DNA from: Paraburkholderia dioscoreae | Lineage (GTDB): Bacteria; Pseudomonadota; Gammaproteobacteria; Burkholderiales; Burkholderiaceae | Direction: 5' to 3' | DNA length: 64,000 nucleotides | Assembly (NCBI RefSeq): GCF_902459535.1 | Contig: NZ_LR699554.1 | Location: 2,108,001 to 2,172,000 of the forward strand | Shown: positions 1-9,460 of the stretch, one piece after another | Numbering within the stretch: position 1 is the first letter of the stretch | Layout: each line of letters starts with the position of its first letter | The notes under the pieces: generated by a model | The model's input: the letters and a program-made list of their open reading frames with translations, nothing else | Told to the model about the DNA's origin: nothing | The model's database searches: none | Made by a program: the position numbers and the translations under genes

Positions 1-1
1 C

Positions 2-424
2 GTGGTCCAGACCACGAAGTCGGTCAAGCCCTTCCTGCGCGACGCGCCCGGCAGCTTCATCGTCAAGTACCGCAATCCCGGCTCGCTCGCCGCGCGTGTA
101 CGCAAGATGCTGCGCGCCCTGCCGATGGCCGGCTGGCCCGCCGCCGATCAGATGGCCGAACGGCTGCACGTGGCCGAGGCAACCATGCGGCGGCGTTTGA
201 AACAGGAAGGCTATACGTACCAGTCGATCAAGGACGACCTGCGGCGCGACATCGCGATCGGCGAACTGCAGGACACCGACCGCACCATTGCCGACATCGC
301 CACCTCAGTGGGGTTTGCCGAACCGAGTGCGTTTCATCGCGCGTTTCGCAAATGGACCGGCATGCGGCCGACCGACTACCGGCCGGCGCGCGCGGATTTC
401 ACGCGCCGGGCGGAATCGGACTAA
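2..424 (+). CDS. AraC-family transcriptional regulator, C-terminal part
   Basis: Partial gene entering from the left edge, so the true start is outside the window. The visible 140 residues hold the C-terminal double helix-turn-helix of the AraC/XylS family: a first HTH around AEATMRRRLKQEG and the second with the family signature IADIATSVGFAEPSAFHRAF followed by KWTGMRPTDYR. The stretch before the HTH fits the linker of OruR/ArgR-type AraC proteins with an N-terminal arabinose-binding-like sensor domain. Target and ligand cannot be told. Confidence 0.85.
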   Translation: MVQTTKSVKPFLRDAPGSFIVKYRNPGSLAARVRKMLRALPMAGWPAADQMAERLHVAEATMRRRLKQEGYTYQSIKDDLRRDIAIGELQDTDRTIADIATSVGFAEPSAFHRAFRKWTGMRPTDYRPARADFTRRAESD

Positions 425-552
425 GCTGTAAGGAGCAGGCCAGCCTTCTTGTGAGGTATCGGCCCGCGCCGGTCGATACGCGTCGGCCGGCGCGGCAGCC
501 GTCAGCGATGAGCACGTATCCGCGTCTCCCGTTCCGGCAGTCTGGCTCGCGC

Positions 553-2112
553 ATGTCGCTTATCCGTGGCGATGTCGTGGGCCGGTTGATGCGCGGCATC
601 ACCGTGCTCGGCGTGCTTTTGGCGTTCGGCTTCGCGTCGTGCGAATCGACTGGGCTCGATGTCCCGCTTCGCGCCGCCGTCGCGCCCAGCAGCGTGGTGG
701 TCATTCCGGTGAATGGCGCAATCAGTCCGGCGAGTGCCGACTTCATCGTGCGCAGTCTTCAGCGTGCCGCCGACGAGCGTGCCCAACTCGCCGTGCTGCA
801 ACTCGACACGCCGGGCGGACTCGATACGTCGATGCGGCAGATCATCAAGGCGATTCTCGCCTCGCCCGTGCCGGTCGCCACCTTCATCGCCCCGAGCGGC
901 GCGCGCGCGGCAAGCGCCGGCACTTATATCGTTTATGCGAGCCACATCGCGGCGATGGCGCCGGGCACCAATCTCGGCGCGGCAACGCCGATCCAGATGG
1001 GCATCGGCGGCGCCGAGCCGCCGGCGGGCGGCGGCGCGCCGGGCTTGCCGGGTATTGGTGGCGGTGGCGGTGGTGGCGGTGGCAGCGCCGGCCCGGCCAA
1101 GCCCTCGGCCTCAGCCGCCTCGGCGTCTACCGGTTCCGCCAGCGCGTTGCCGCTCGACACTCAATCGACCGAAATGCGCAAGCAGGTCCACGACGCGGCC
1201 GCCTATATCCGCGGCCTCGCGCAGATGCGCGGGCGCAATGCCGACTGGGCCGAGCGCGCGGTGCGCGAAGCCGTGAGCCTGTCGGCGGCGGACGCGCTCG
1301 CGCAGCACGTCGTCGATCTGAATGCGCGCGACGTGCCCGATCTGCTGCGCCAGCTGGACGGCCGCACGGTCGTCACGAGCGCCGGCAACGTCACCCTCAA
1401 CACCGCCAACGTGCCCGTCGTCACGCTCGAAGCCGACTGGCGCAGCCATTTCCTCGCGGTGATCACCGATCCCAACGTCGCGCTGATTTTACTGATGATC
1501 GGCATGTACGGCCTGTTCTTCGAATTCGCCAATCCGGGCTTCGTGCTGCCCGGCGTGGTCGGCGCGATCAGCCTGCTGCTCGGACTCTTCGCCATGCAGA
1601 TGATGCCCATCAACTACGTCGGCCTCGGCCTGATCTTTCTCGGCATTGCGTTTCTGATCGGCGAGGCGTTTCTGCCGACCTTCGGCTCGCTCGGCTTCGG
1701 CGGCGTGGTCGCGTTCGTGATCGGCGCGCTGATGCTGATCGACACCGACGTGCCCGGCTACGGCATCCCCCTGCCGATGATCGCCGCCGTGGCCGTCTTC
1801 AGCGTGCTGTTCGTGCTCGGCGTGTCGAGACTCGCGCTGCGCGCGCGGCGCCAGCCGGTGGTAACGGGCTCGGAAGCGCTGATCGGCAGTGTCGGCGTGG
1901 TGCTCGACGGCGGCCTGCTGCCCGAGAACGCCACCTCTGACGCCACGGCAGACGGCGCGCTGGCCGGCTGGGCGCGCGTGCACGGCGAACGCTGGCGGGT
2001 GTCCAGCATGGCCCCGGTCGCGGCCGGCCATGCGGTGCGCGTCACCGCGCGGCGCGGCCTGACGTTGACCGTGGTGCCCGCGGAAGCACGACAACAAGGA
2101 GAAAGCTCATGA
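553..2112 (+). CDS. NfeD-family membrane serine protease (ClpP-like)
   Basis: About 519 aa. An N-terminal hydrophobic segment is followed by a ClpP/SppA-like serine protease domain with the [15 protein letters not shown] signature and a putative nucleophile Ser near residue 121 in [11 protein letters not shown] low-complexity Gly/Ser/Ala insert (about residues 155-195) follows, then several membrane helices and a C-terminal NfeD OB-fold domain. It overlaps the downstream stomatin gene by 4 bp; the NfeD/stomatin pair is a known membrane-protein quality-control module. An upstream in-frame ATG at 352 would overlap the AraC gene; ATGs at 508, 553 and 589 are alternatives, and 553 best matches a signal-anchor start. 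Confidence 0.85.
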   Translation: MSLIRGDVVGRLMRGITVLGVLLAFGFASCESTGLDVPLRAAVAPSSVVVIPVNGAISPASADFIVRSLQRAADERAQLAVLQLDTPGGLDTSMRQIIKAILASPVPVATFIAPSGARAASAGTYIVYASHIAAMAPGTNLGAATPIQMGIGGAEPPAGGGAPGLPGIGGGGGGGGGSAGPAKPSASAASASTGSASALPLDTQSTEMRKQVHDAAAYIRGLAQMRGRNADWAERAVREAVSLSAADALAQHVVDLNARDVPDLLRQLDGRTVVTSAGNVTLNTANVPVVTLEADWRSHFLAVITDPNVALILLMIGMYGLFFEFANPGFVLPGVVGAISLLLGLFAMQMMPINYVGLGLIFLGIAFLIGEAFLPTFGSLGFGGVVAFVIGALMLIDTDVPGYGIPLPMIAAVAVFSVLFVLGVSRLALRARRQPVVTGSEALIGSVGVVLDGGLLPENATSDATADGALAGWARVHGERWRVSSMAPVAAGHAVRVTARRGLTLTVVPAEARQQGESS

Positions 2113-2882
2113 TCGGTTTCACATTCGGCTTCAGCAGCATTCTGATTCTGCTGGTGGCCGCGCTGGTTGCTTCGTCGATACGGATTTTTCGGGAATACGA
2201 ACGCGGCGTCGTCTTCATGCTCGGCCGCTTCTGGAAGGTCAAGGGGCCGGGGCTCGTGCTGATCATTCCGATCGTGCAGCAGGCCGTGCGCATGGATCTG
2301 CGCACCGTCGTGTTCGACGTGCCGCCGCAGGACGTGATCACGCGCGACAACGTCTCGGTGAAGGTCAACGCCGTGGTGTATTTCCGCGTGGTCGATCCGG
2401 AGAAAGCGGTGATTCAGGTGGCGCGTTACTTCGAGGCGACCAGCCAGCTCTCGCAGACGACCTTGCGCGCGGTGCTCGGCAAACACGAGCTCGACGAACT
2501 GCTGGCGGATCGCGAGCAACTGAACGCCGATATCCAGAAAGTGCTGGACGCGCAAACCGACGCGTGGGGCATCAAGGTGTCGATCGTGGAAATCAAGCAT
2601 GTGGATATCAACGAAACGATGATCCGCGCGATTGCCCGTCAGGCCGAAGCCGAGCGCGAACGGCGCGCCAAGGTGATCCACGCCGAGGGCGAACTGCAGG
2701 CCTCGCAGCATTTGCTGGAAGCGGCGCAGACGTTGTCGCGCCAGCCGCAGGCCATGCAGTTGCGCTACCTGCAAACTCTCACGACGATTGCCGCCGACAA
2801 GAACTCGACGATCGTCTTCCCGCTACCGATCGACCTGCTGAGCGCCGTGCTGGACCGCTTCAGCAAGCCGTCGGCGCCCTGA
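2109..2882 (+). CDS. Slipin/stomatin-like SPFH-domain membrane protein
   Basis: 257 aa. One N-terminal membrane segment (about residues 5-25) is followed by an SPFH/band-7 domain with the family pattern [20 protein letters not shown] and the [20 protein letters not shown] block, then a charged, Ala/Glu-rich coiled coil (about 170-210). It is translationally coupled to the upstream NfeD protease (ATGA overlap), the classic partner of bacterial slipins. The pair is expected to form a large oligomer in the inner membrane; the client is unknown. Confidence 0.92.
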   Translation: MIGFTFGFSSILILLVAALVASSIRIFREYERGVVFMLGRFWKVKGPGLVLIIPIVQQAVRMDLRTVVFDVPPQDVITRDNVSVKVNAVVYFRVVDPEKAVIQVARYFEATSQLSQTTLRAVLGKHELDELLADREQLNADIQKVLDAQTDAWGIKVSIVEIKHVDINETMIRAIARQAEAERERRAKVIHAEGELQASQHLLEAAQTLSRQPQAMQLRYLQTLTTIAADKNSTIVFPLPIDLLSAVLDRFSKPSAP

Positions 2883-2891
2883 GCCGAAGGG

Positions 2892-2919
2892 CGTCCGGTT
2901 CAGTTTGGTTCACCGGACG
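2892..2919 (+). terminator. Hairpin after the nfeD-stomatin pair
   Basis: Perfect 8-bp inverted repeat CGTCCGGT / ACCGGACG with a 12-nt loop, 10 bp after the stomatin stop. No T-run follows, so it is a weak candidate for a terminator or an mRNA-stabilising stem. Confidence 0.35.
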
Positions 2920-3010
2920 AAACGGTGCATTGCCTTCAATAGCCTTACTCGAAATAGATATGAAAACTAGAATGCCGGGGTCGTTTTTAACCGCTCCATA
3001 GGAGCCAGTC

Positions 3011-3271
3011 ATGAAAATCGTTTCCAGAGTTGGACTTGGCGCGCTGTTGGCCGCCGTGAGCATGAGCACCGCGTTTGCGCAGACTTCGGCGCGGCCTTAC
3101 GACCCGTCGGCGCCGAAAACGCGTGCCGAAGTGAGGGCCGATCTGGCCGAATGGCGTGCCGCCGGCTACGATCCGCTCGACTGGATCAACTATCCGTTCA
3201 ATGCGCAGCATGCGGGCCGCATCGTCGCGGCACGGCGGGCGCAGCAGTCGGGCGCCACGCTGACACAGTAA
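3011..3271 (+). CDS. Secreted DUF4148-family protein
   Basis: 86 aa. It has an N-terminal signal peptide (residues 1-23, cleavage after AFA) and a short mature part with the DUF4148 pattern KTRAEVRADLAEWRAAGYDP. This family is abundant and largely restricted to Burkholderiaceae, usually as small periplasmic proteins of unknown role. The ATG is preceded by a GGAGCC ribosome site. Transcribed alone. Confidence 0.85.
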   Translation: MKIVSRVGLGALLAAVSMSTAFAQTSARPYDPSAPKTRAEVRADLAEWRAAGYDPLDWINYPFNAQHAGRIVAARRAQQSGATLTQ

Positions 3272-3710
3272 GCGCGAGCCGCCGCGCGGCATGCGGCGCC
3301 GCCCGCGACTGCAACGGTCGTGGGCGAGGTTGGCCCCGCATGCCTTTCGCGCTTTGCCCCCCACTTCGTAAATTCGCTTGCTGCGCCACCGCGTGCGCTG
3401 GCAAGGTGTCGTCCCGCTCATTCGATGAACCCTGCAGCCGGCGTCCGAACCACGCCAACCCGGCTCGACGCCGACGCGTGACCGGTCGTGATCGAGGACA
3501 TGCCGGCGCGGCAATGGCCACCGTTTGATGCGCCGGCGCCACAGTCTCCCAGGCGAACCGCCCGTCGCATGAGCTTTACGCAGCGGCTCGCCCACACAAT
3601 GCGGCACGCCACCGCCAATCCTGACTACAATCCGGCCGTAGCGCCGGCGACGCGGCGCATGCACCGCTCCAACCACAAGAACGCTTTCTGAACGACGAGA
3701 GACCCGCCTC
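3272..3710. other. 439-bp intergenic region, no supported gene
   Basis: GC-rich spacer between the DUF4148 gene and the NCS2 permease. A 67-codon ORF (3488-3691, +) lies here but is Arg/Pro-rich, has no recognisable domain and looks like a GC-rich chance frame. I see no riboswitch fold or clear promoter consensus by eye. Confidence 0.5.
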
Positions 3711-5012
3711 ATGGACTCCATAAAACGCTACTTCGGCTTCGAAGCCGCCGGCACCAACCTGCGCACCGAAGTGCTCGCCGGGGTGACCACCTTCCTGACG
3801 ATGGCTTACATCATCTTCGTCAACCCGGCGATTCTGGGCGACGCCGGCATGCCGAAGGACGCGGTGTTCGTCGCGACCTGCATCGTGGCCGCGCTGGCCT
3901 CGCTGATCATGGGCCTGTACGCGAACTATCCGATCGCGCTCGCGCCGGGCATGGGCCTGAACGCGTACTTCGCGTACACCGTCGTCAAGGGCATGGGCTT
4001 CACCTGGCAGGCCGCGCTCGGCGCGGTGTTCATCTCCGGCTGCCTGTTTTTGATCGTCACGCTGTTCCGCGTGCGCGAAGTGATCGTCAACGGCATTCCG
4101 CATTCGATACGCATTGCCATCACCGGCGGTATCGGCCTTTTTCTCGCGATCATTTCGCTGAAGTCGGCTGGCGTGGTGGTCGGCAATCCGGCCACGCTCG
4201 TAACGCTCGGCGACCTGCACAACCCGCATGTGGTTCTCGCGGTGATCGGCTTTTTCGCGATCGTCACGCTGGACCATTTGCGGGTGCGAGGCGCGATCCT
4301 GATCGGCATTGTCGGCGTAACGGTGCTGAGCTTTTTCTTCGGCGGCAATCAGTTCCACGGCATCGTCTCCGCGCCGCCGTCCATCGCGCCGACGCTGTTC
4401 CAGCTCGACATTCGCGGCGCGTTGTCGGGCGGTGTGCTGAACGTGATCCTCGTGTTCTTCCTCGTCGAACTGTTCGACGCGACCGGCACGCTGATGGGCG
4501 TGGCCCATCGCGCCGGACTGCTGGTGGAAGGCAAGATGCACCGGCTGAACCGCGCGCTGCTCGCCGACAGCACGGCCATTCTGGCCGGCTCGATGCTGGG
4601 AACCTCGTCGACTACCGCGTACATCGAAAGCGCGTCGGGCGTGCAGGCAGGCGGACGCACGGGCGTGACCGCCATCACCGTGGCCGTGCTGTTCCTCGCG
4701 GCGCTCTTTTTCGCGCCGCTGGCGGGCGTGGTGCCCGGCTACGCGACGGCACCGGCGCTGCTGTATGTGTCGTGCCTGATGCTGCGCGAAATGCTCGACC
4801 TGCCGTGGGACGACGCCACCGAAGTGGTGCCGGCCGCGCTTACGGCGCTTCTGATGCCCTTTACCTATTCGATTGCCAATGGCGTCGCGTTCGGCTTCAT
4901 CTCATATGCGGGCCTGAAACTGCTCACCGGCCAGGCGCGCCAGGTGAAGCTGGTGGTGTGGATCATCGCGGCGATTTTCCTGTTCCGCTATTTCTATCTC
5001 GGCAGCGAATAG
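3711..5012 (+). CDS. NCS2-family purine/nucleobase permease (AzgA/GhxP/PbuG subgroup)
   Basis: 433 aa inner-membrane carrier. It starts with the subgroup hallmark in which a soluble N-terminus with FGFEAAGTNLRTEVLAG runs into TFLTMAYIIFVNPAIL, followed by ALAPGMGLNAYFAY, about 12 hydrophobic segments, and the substrate-site motif FDATGTLMGV with the later GTSSTTAYIESASG. This subgroup transports adenine, guanine or hypoxanthine with protons. A GAGACCCGCCTC ribosome region precedes the ATG. Exact nucleobase cannot be assigned from sequence alone. Confidence 0.9.
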   Translation: MDSIKRYFGFEAAGTNLRTEVLAGVTTFLTMAYIIFVNPAILGDAGMPKDAVFVATCIVAALASLIMGLYANYPIALAPGMGLNAYFAYTVVKGMGFTWQAALGAVFISGCLFLIVTLFRVREVIVNGIPHSIRIAITGGIGLFLAIISLKSAGVVVGNPATLVTLGDLHNPHVVLAVIGFFAIVTLDHLRVRGAILIGIVGVTVLSFFFGGNQFHGIVSAPPSIAPTLFQLDIRGALSGGVLNVILVFFLVELFDATGTLMGVAHRAGLLVEGKMHRLNRALLADSTAILAGSMLGTSSTTAYIESASGVQAGGRTGVTAITVAVLFLAALFFAPLAGVVPGYATAPALLYVSCLMLREMLDLPWDDATEVVPAALTALLMPFTYSIANGVAFGFISYAGLKLLTGQARQVKLVVWIIAAIFLFRYFYLGSE

Positions 5013-5080
5013 GGCACAGCGAGGCACCGCGCCGGGTGCTCATGGGACGCGCCTGGCCCTGGATCAATCCCGATTTATTG

Positions 5081-5107
5081 ACGGTGCCCATTCGGGTCGG
5101 GCACCGT
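5081..5107 (+). terminator. Rho-independent terminator after the NCS2 permease
   Basis: Perfect 9-bp stem ACGGTGCCC / GGGCACCGT with a 9-nt loop, followed by a short T-rich tail (TTATC). It lies about 70 bp after the permease stop and before the cytochrome b561 gene. Confidence 0.65.
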
Positions 5108-5160
5108 TTATCATCTGACGATTGATAAAAACGATCGACCAGGTCACGGGAGCCCCCTAC

Positions 5161-5691
5161 ATGCCTTACAGCCGCGCCTCGGAGCGCTACACGCCGCCCG
5201 CCATTTTCTTCCACTGGGCCATTTTTCTGCTGATCGCGCTCGCTTATCTGGCGATCGAGATTCGCGGGCCCAAAGGCAGCGACAGCCGCGCGCTCTGGAG
5301 TAGCGTGCATTTCTGGTGCGGCACGCTGGTGCTGGGGCTGGCCTGTTTGCGTCTGCTGTGGCGATTGTGGGCGGGCGCCCCCGCCGAAGTCGAAGGCAAC
5401 CGGCTGCTCGCATTTCTCGCGCGCGCCGCGCATCTCGCCCTATACGTTTTCATCTTCGCGCAGCCGTTGCTCGGCATCCTGACGATCAACACCGGCGGCC
5501 ATCCGGTCACGCTCGCGTGGGCCAACATCAATTACACGCTGGTCGGCGCCGATCCAGTCGCGCGGCCATTGCTCAAGAGCGCGCATGAATGGCTCGGCAA
5601 TGCGTTCTATTGGGTGATCGGCCTGCACGCGCTGGCGGCGCTCGCGCATCACGTGGTCTTCAAGGACCGGACGCTGCAGCGGATGATTTGA
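5161..5691 (+). CDS. Cytochrome b561-type membrane protein
   Basis: 176 aa from the ATG at 5161, which has a GGGAG ribosome site 9 bp upstream; an in-frame ATG at 5122 lacks one and overlaps the terminator tail. Four hydrophobic helices carry spaced histidines fit for two b hemes (IFFHWAIF, SSVHFWCG, AAHLALYVFIFAQPLLGIL, SAHEWLGNAFY with LHALAALAHH). The family shuttles electrons from quinol to periplasmic partners, often to superoxide or catalase-related proteins. No obvious partner gene is adjacent. Confidence 0.88.
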   Translation: MPYSRASERYTPPAIFFHWAIFLLIALAYLAIEIRGPKGSDSRALWSSVHFWCGTLVLGLACLRLLWRLWAGAPAEVEGNRLLAFLARAAHLALYVFIFAQPLLGILTINTGGHPVTLAWANINYTLVGADPVARPLLKSAHEWLGNAFYWVIGLHALAALAHHVVFKDRTLQRMI

Positions 5692-5717
5692 GCGCGCCTG
5701 CATACGCGCGCTTTGCG
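5691..5717 (+). terminator. Candidate terminator of the cytochrome b561 gene
   Basis: Stem AGCGCG (5691-5696) / CGCGCT (5707-5712) overlapping the stop codon, followed by a T-rich tail (TTGCGTTTTGCGTTT). Confidence 0.45.
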
Positions 5718-5867
5718 TTTTGCGTTTCTGCGCCTGCGGCACGCATGGCCGCGGACAGTCTGAATGATCGATTGATGCCGCGCGTGGGTTTCCTCAGTTT
5801 CTGATTCTTGCGCGGCAGTCCTGCTGCTTCCTGCTCCGGCGTTGGCTAGCGCCGGACCCGCCCACGG

Positions 5868-6158
5868 TCAATTGCGCCAGTTCGCCTCGTAGAAGCGCAC
5901 ATAGCCGCTTCTGAGCACGAGACATTGCGCCCGCGTTTCCGATAGCAAACGCCGCGTGGCGGCTTCGATCCGGGCGCGGTGGGTATCGAATGCGCCCACC
6001 ATGTCCTCCAGACGCGGCGATGCGGCGCCGAAGTGGTCTTCCAGCGCCTCCGCGGTGATCATGCACTCCACCCTCTGCCCATCGACCATCGCCGGGAACG
6101 CCAAGGTAAGTTCGCGACCTGAATATTCAGGGGTTTCATTCGGGAAAAGGATCTGCAT
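5868..6158 (-). CDS. DUF1488-family small protein
   Basis: 96 aa soluble protein. It shows the DUF1488 pattern: an N-terminal FPNETPEYSGRELTLAFPAMVDG strand region, then CMITAEALEDHFGA, a helical middle and the C-terminal GYVRFYEANWRN-like end. The family is common in Burkholderia and other Proteobacteria with no established function. It stands alone, facing away from the sigma-54 activator. Confidence 0.8.
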   Translation of the reverse strand: MQILFPNETPEYSGRELTLAFPAMVDGQRVECMITAEALEDHFGAASPRLEDMVGAFDTHRARIEAATRRLLSETRAQCLVLRSGYVRFYEANWRN

Positions 6159-6558
6159 GGGAGTTCACCTGGAAGGTAGGTGCTGCGCATGGTGTAGCCT
6201 GGTAATGCGCACGCCGGTTGCGTCTGGTCGCGTCTCTAGCGCCAACCTCCTTGTCCAATGCTGACGACGCGGGCTCGTCACCTCGCGGCGGCAACGCTGT
6301 AGTTCGCAGCCCGCGGAGGTGATTTGATTCACTTTAGACGAGTTCGGGCGCGGCGCAAGTTTTCCTTCTGGTTTGCCTGATTTTGGTGCCCTGCGCGGTT
6401 TTTTGAGGCACACCGCGCGCGCCGCCTCCGTTTTTTCCCTGCCGTGCGCTGCGCGTTTCGTCCTGTAATATCAGTGTTGGCCGTGTACGCGCATGTTGCG
6501 CTGCGGCATCGAGCGGAGGGCAACGTACCCGCCGTGTCCGTTTCACCGGAGACATGCC
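6159..6558. other. 400-bp divergent intergenic region
   Basis: Lies between the divergent DUF1488 gene and the AcoR-type activator and must hold both promoters. A small imperfect dyad GTGATTTGATTCAC sits near 6319-6332. I cannot assign a -35/-10 pair or a gene with confidence. Confidence 0.4.
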
Positions 6559-8571
6559 TTGACCCAACGTTCTGCCACGCCACCCGCCGTCGGTCGGCCC
6601 GATGTCATCGCGCAGGCTCACGCCCGCTCGCTCGAGCTCGGTCTGCGCGCGTCGGAAACGCCGGACTTCCATCCGCTGCGCCGGCCCGCGCTGCGTGAGC
6701 TCGTCGATCGCAATCAGTCGCTTTATACGCATGCGCTTCCCGTCATGGAAACGCTGCATGCGCAGATCGTCGATACGCAAAGCATGGTGCTGCTCACCGA
6801 CAATCACGGCGTGATCCTGCACAGTCTCGGCGACAGCGACTTCGTCGAAAAAGCCAATCGCGTCGCGCTGTGTACGGGCGTTTCGTGGGCCGAGGCGGAT
6901 CGCGGCACCAACGCGATCGGCACCGCGCTCGTGGACGGGCAGCCAACCGTCGTGCACGCGGGAGAACACTTCCTGCACGCCAACCGTATTCTCACCTGCT
7001 CGTGCGCGCCAATTGCGGATCCGTTCGGGCGCACTGTCGGCGCACTCGACGTAAGCGGCGATACGCGCGGCTTTCATAAGCACACGCTCGCGCTCGTCAG
7101 GATGTCGGCGCAGATGATCGAAAATCATCTGTTCTCCAATCAATTCGTCGACGCGATTCGCGTTCATTTTCACGCGCGCTCCGAATTCATCGGCACGCTG
7201 TTCGAAGGGCTCGCGGCGTTCGCGCCGGACGGCACGTTTTTATCGGCCAACCGCAGCGCGCTGTTTCAATTCGGGCAGCCGCTGGCCGAACTGCAACGGC
7301 AACCCTTCGATGCGCTGTTCGGGATCGCCTTCGCCAAGGTGTTGCAGCAGATCGCGCGCGCGCCCGGCGAGACCATTCTGCTGACGCTGCCGAGCGGCGT
7401 GCGCGTGGTGGCGCGCGGCGAATACACCGCGCCGCGATATGTCGGTCCGGCCGAAAGCCTCGACACGTCGCGCGCGCCGCTGTCGGGCGGCGCGCGTCAT
7501 ACGCCGCGCACCGCCGAGCCTGCGCCGCTCGCCACGCTTGAAACGCTCGACACCGGCGACGCGCAGGTCGCCGCGATCCTGCGGCGTGTCGCCAAACTGC
7601 GCGGCCGCGATATTCCGATTCTCGTGCTCGGCAAGACAGGCACCGGCAAGGAGTGGCTCGCGCGCGCCATCCATCACGATTCGCCGCGACGGGCCGCGCC
7701 TTTCATCGCGCTGAATTGCGCCTCGTTGCCCGATACGCTGATCGAAGCGGAGTTGTTCGGTTACGAAGACGGCGCATTCACCGGCGCAAAAAAACGCGGC
7801 AGCGTCGGCAAGATCGTGCAAGCCGACGGCGGCACGCTGTTCCTCGACGAAATCGGCGACATGCCGCTCGCCCAGCAGGTGCGTTTGATGCGCGTTCTGC
7901 AGGAGCGCACCGTCGTGCCGCTCGGCGCAACCCGGGCGATCCCGGTGGATCTGCGCATTGTCTGCGCGACCCACCGCAACCTGCGCGCGATGATCGAAGA
8001 CGGCACCTTCCGCGAAGATCTGTATTACCGGATCAATGGACTCGTCGTGACCTTGCCGGCGCTGCGCGAGCGCACCGATCTGCACGCGCTCGTCACGCGC
8101 ATGCTGGCATTGCAGCCCGACGGCGAGCGACTGCCGCGCCGCGTATCGGCCGAGGTGCTCGAACGATTTGCGCAATGCCGCTGGCCGGGCAATCTGCGGC
8201 AGCTGGCCAACGTGTTGCGCACCGCGAGCATCATGGCCGAAGGTGCGCAGCAGATCGAACTCGACGATTTACCCGACGACTTCCTGCAGGATTGCGTCGA
8301 CGCGGCGGCGGAGCAAAGCGTGCAATCGCCGTCGGCACGTGCAGGTTCAGGAGTGGACGACGAGACCCGCGCCGCGGCCCAAACGCAAGGGCAAACTCCA
8401 AGGCAACCGCAAGGGCAACCGCCGTCCGGCAAGATGGAGGCGTGGCAGGCCACGTTGATTGCGCAAACGCTCGAACGACTCGACGGCAATGTGTCGGCGG
8501 CGGCGCGCGAGTTGGGATTGGCGCGCAACACGGTGTACCGGTACTTGCGACGCGGCGGCACGACGCATTGA
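6559..8571 (+). CDS. Sigma-54-dependent transcriptional activator, AcoR type
   Basis: About 670 aa bacterial enhancer-binding protein. The N-terminal part (about 60-190) looks like a GAF sensor (DRGTNAIGTALVDGQPTVVH), followed by a PAS-like segment, the AAA+ domain with Walker A GKTGTGKE (about 358-366), the sigma-54-contact loop GAFTGA (405-410), Walker B GGTLFLDEIGD and arginine-finger region, and a C-terminal Fis-type HTH (VSAAARELGLARNTVYRYLRR). I prefer the TTG at 6559, which has GGAG seven bases upstream, over the ATG at 6493, which has none. AcoR relatives activate acetoin or alcohol catabolism; the target here is unknown. Confidence 0.9.
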   Translation: MTQRSATPPAVGRPDVIAQAHARSLELGLRASETPDFHPLRRPALRELVDRNQSLYTHALPVMETLHAQIVDTQSMVLLTDNHGVILHSLGDSDFVEKANRVALCTGVSWAEADRGTNAIGTALVDGQPTVVHAGEHFLHANRILTCSCAPIADPFGRTVGALDVSGDTRGFHKHTLALVRMSAQMIENHLFSNQFVDAIRVHFHARSEFIGTLFEGLAAFAPDGTFLSANRSALFQFGQPLAELQRQPFDALFGIAFAKVLQQIARAPGETILLTLPSGVRVVARGEYTAPRYVGPAESLDTSRAPLSGGARHTPRTAEPAPLATLETLDTGDAQVAAILRRVAKLRGRDIPILVLGKTGTGKEWLARAIHHDSPRRAAPFIALNCASLPDTLIEAELFGYEDGAFTGAKKRGSVGKIVQADGGTLFLDEIGDMPLAQQVRLMRVLQERTVVPLGATRAIPVDLRIVCATHRNLRAMIEDGTFREDLYYRINGLVVTLPALRERTDLHALVTRMLALQPDGERLPRRVSAEVLERFAQCRWPGNLRQLANVLRTASIMAEGAQQIELDDLPDDFLQDCVDAAAEQSVQSPSARAGSGVDDETRAAAQTQGQTPRQPQGQPPSGKMEAWQATLIAQTLERLDGNVSAAARELGLARNTVYRYLRRGGTTH

Positions 8572-8617
8572 AGCGGCAACGTGTAAAGTGTGGCGCAACC
8601 CGTCACAGACTTGCACG

Positions 8618-8929
8618 ATGTCCGACTCTATCCGCCCGCCTCTCGTTCGCGTCGAACCACTCGGCCGGAGCTTTGAAGCGCCCGATTCGCTCACGATTCT
8701 CGAAGCCGCCGACTTTGCGAATCTGCGCTTGCCGCGCTCGTGCCGTAATGGAACGTGTCGCACGTGTATCTGCAAAATGACTGCGGGACGCGTGCGCTAC
8801 TCGATCGAGTGGCCGGGGCTCAGCCGCGAAGAAAAACAGGAAGGCTATATTCTGCCGTGCGTGGCGATCGCGGAATCCGACGTGGTGATCGAAGTACCGG
8901 ATGCGGTCGAACTGCCGCCGCCCATGTGA
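8618..8929 (+). CDS. Plant-type [2Fe-2S] ferredoxin
   Basis: 103 aa. The cluster-binding pattern is Cys42-x4-Cys47-x2-Cys50 and Cys81 (SCRNGTCRTC and LPCVA), as in plant-type ferredoxins. It starts 46 bp after the sigma-54 activator on the same strand and may be cotranscribed. No oxidoreductase or reductase partner is adjacent, so it is a stand-alone electron carrier. A longer in-frame upstream extension overlaps the activator and is not coding. Confidence 0.88.
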   Translation: MSDSIRPPLVRVEPLGRSFEAPDSLTILEAADFANLRLPRSCRNGTCRTCICKMTAGRVRYSIEWPGLSREEKQEGYILPCVAIAESDVVIEVPDAVELPPPM

Positions 8930-8992
8930 AGTGCGGCGCCCTCGTGGCTCAGGGGCACACGTACGGCGCACGCACGCAGCTCATCGCGAGCC

Positions 8993-9187
8993 TTAACGCC
9001 CGTTACCCATTGCCCGGGCGATTTTCCTGTCGGTGTTGTACTGGCTCAGCGCGTACACCGACCAGATCGCGGCCGGAATCCAGCCGATCAGCGTGATCTG
9101 CAGAATCAGGCAGATGATGCCGGCAAACGGACGGCCAATCGTGAAAAACTGAAACCACGGCAGAATGATGGCAAGCAGTAGACGCAT
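8993..9187 (-). CDS. YqaE/Pmp3-family small membrane protein
   Basis: 64 aa with two transmembrane helices. It matches the YqaE/Pmp3 family: ILPWFQFFTIGRP, then ICLILQITLIGWIPAAIWSVYAL, with a basic C-terminus. Family members affect membrane potential and stress tolerance. It directly abuts the upstream DUF1653 gene on the same strand (no gap), suggesting cotranscription. Confidence 0.88.
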   Translation of the reverse strand: MRLLLAIILPWFQFFTIGRPFAGIICLILQITLIGWIPAAIWSVYALSQYNTDRKIARAMGNGR

Positions 9188-9412
9188 TCAGATTCCTGTT
9201 GTTGGTAGTGCCTGGTTGATCGGTGCGAAGCGCGGCACTTTGGCGCCGTCCACCTCGATCAGCTCGAAAAACACCGAAGCCGGACGCGTCCAGATCGTAC
9301 CATTGCCGGCTTTGTACACGATCATCGTGACGGTCGGATCCGATTCGAGCGTGGCCTCGCAAACCAGTTCGTAAATCCCGCCTTTGTAGTGCCTGTAGCG
9401 CACCATTCGCAT
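9188..9412 (-). CDS. DUF1653-family small protein
   Basis: 74 aa soluble protein with the compact DUF1653 fold pattern YRHYKGGIYELVCEATLESD, VYKAGNGTIWTRPASVFFE. Function of the family is not established. It sits between a YheO-type regulator and the Pmp3-like gene, all on the minus strand. Confidence 0.85.
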   Translation of the reverse strand: MRMVRYRHYKGGIYELVCEATLESDPTVTMIVYKAGNGTIWTRPASVFFELIEVDGAKVPRFAPINQALPTTGI

Positions 9413-9460
9413 CCCCTGAATTGAAAAACGCAGTGCCTTCGCGCGGCAACGGTCGAAGCG

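Noticed and set aside
352..552. Longer NfeD start at 352
   Set aside because: It would overlap the AraC gene by 73 bp and add residues without signal-peptide character; starts at 508-589 fit better.
3488..3691. 67-codon ORF before the NCS2 permease
   Set aside because: Arg/Pro-rich composition, no ribosome site, no recognisable family.
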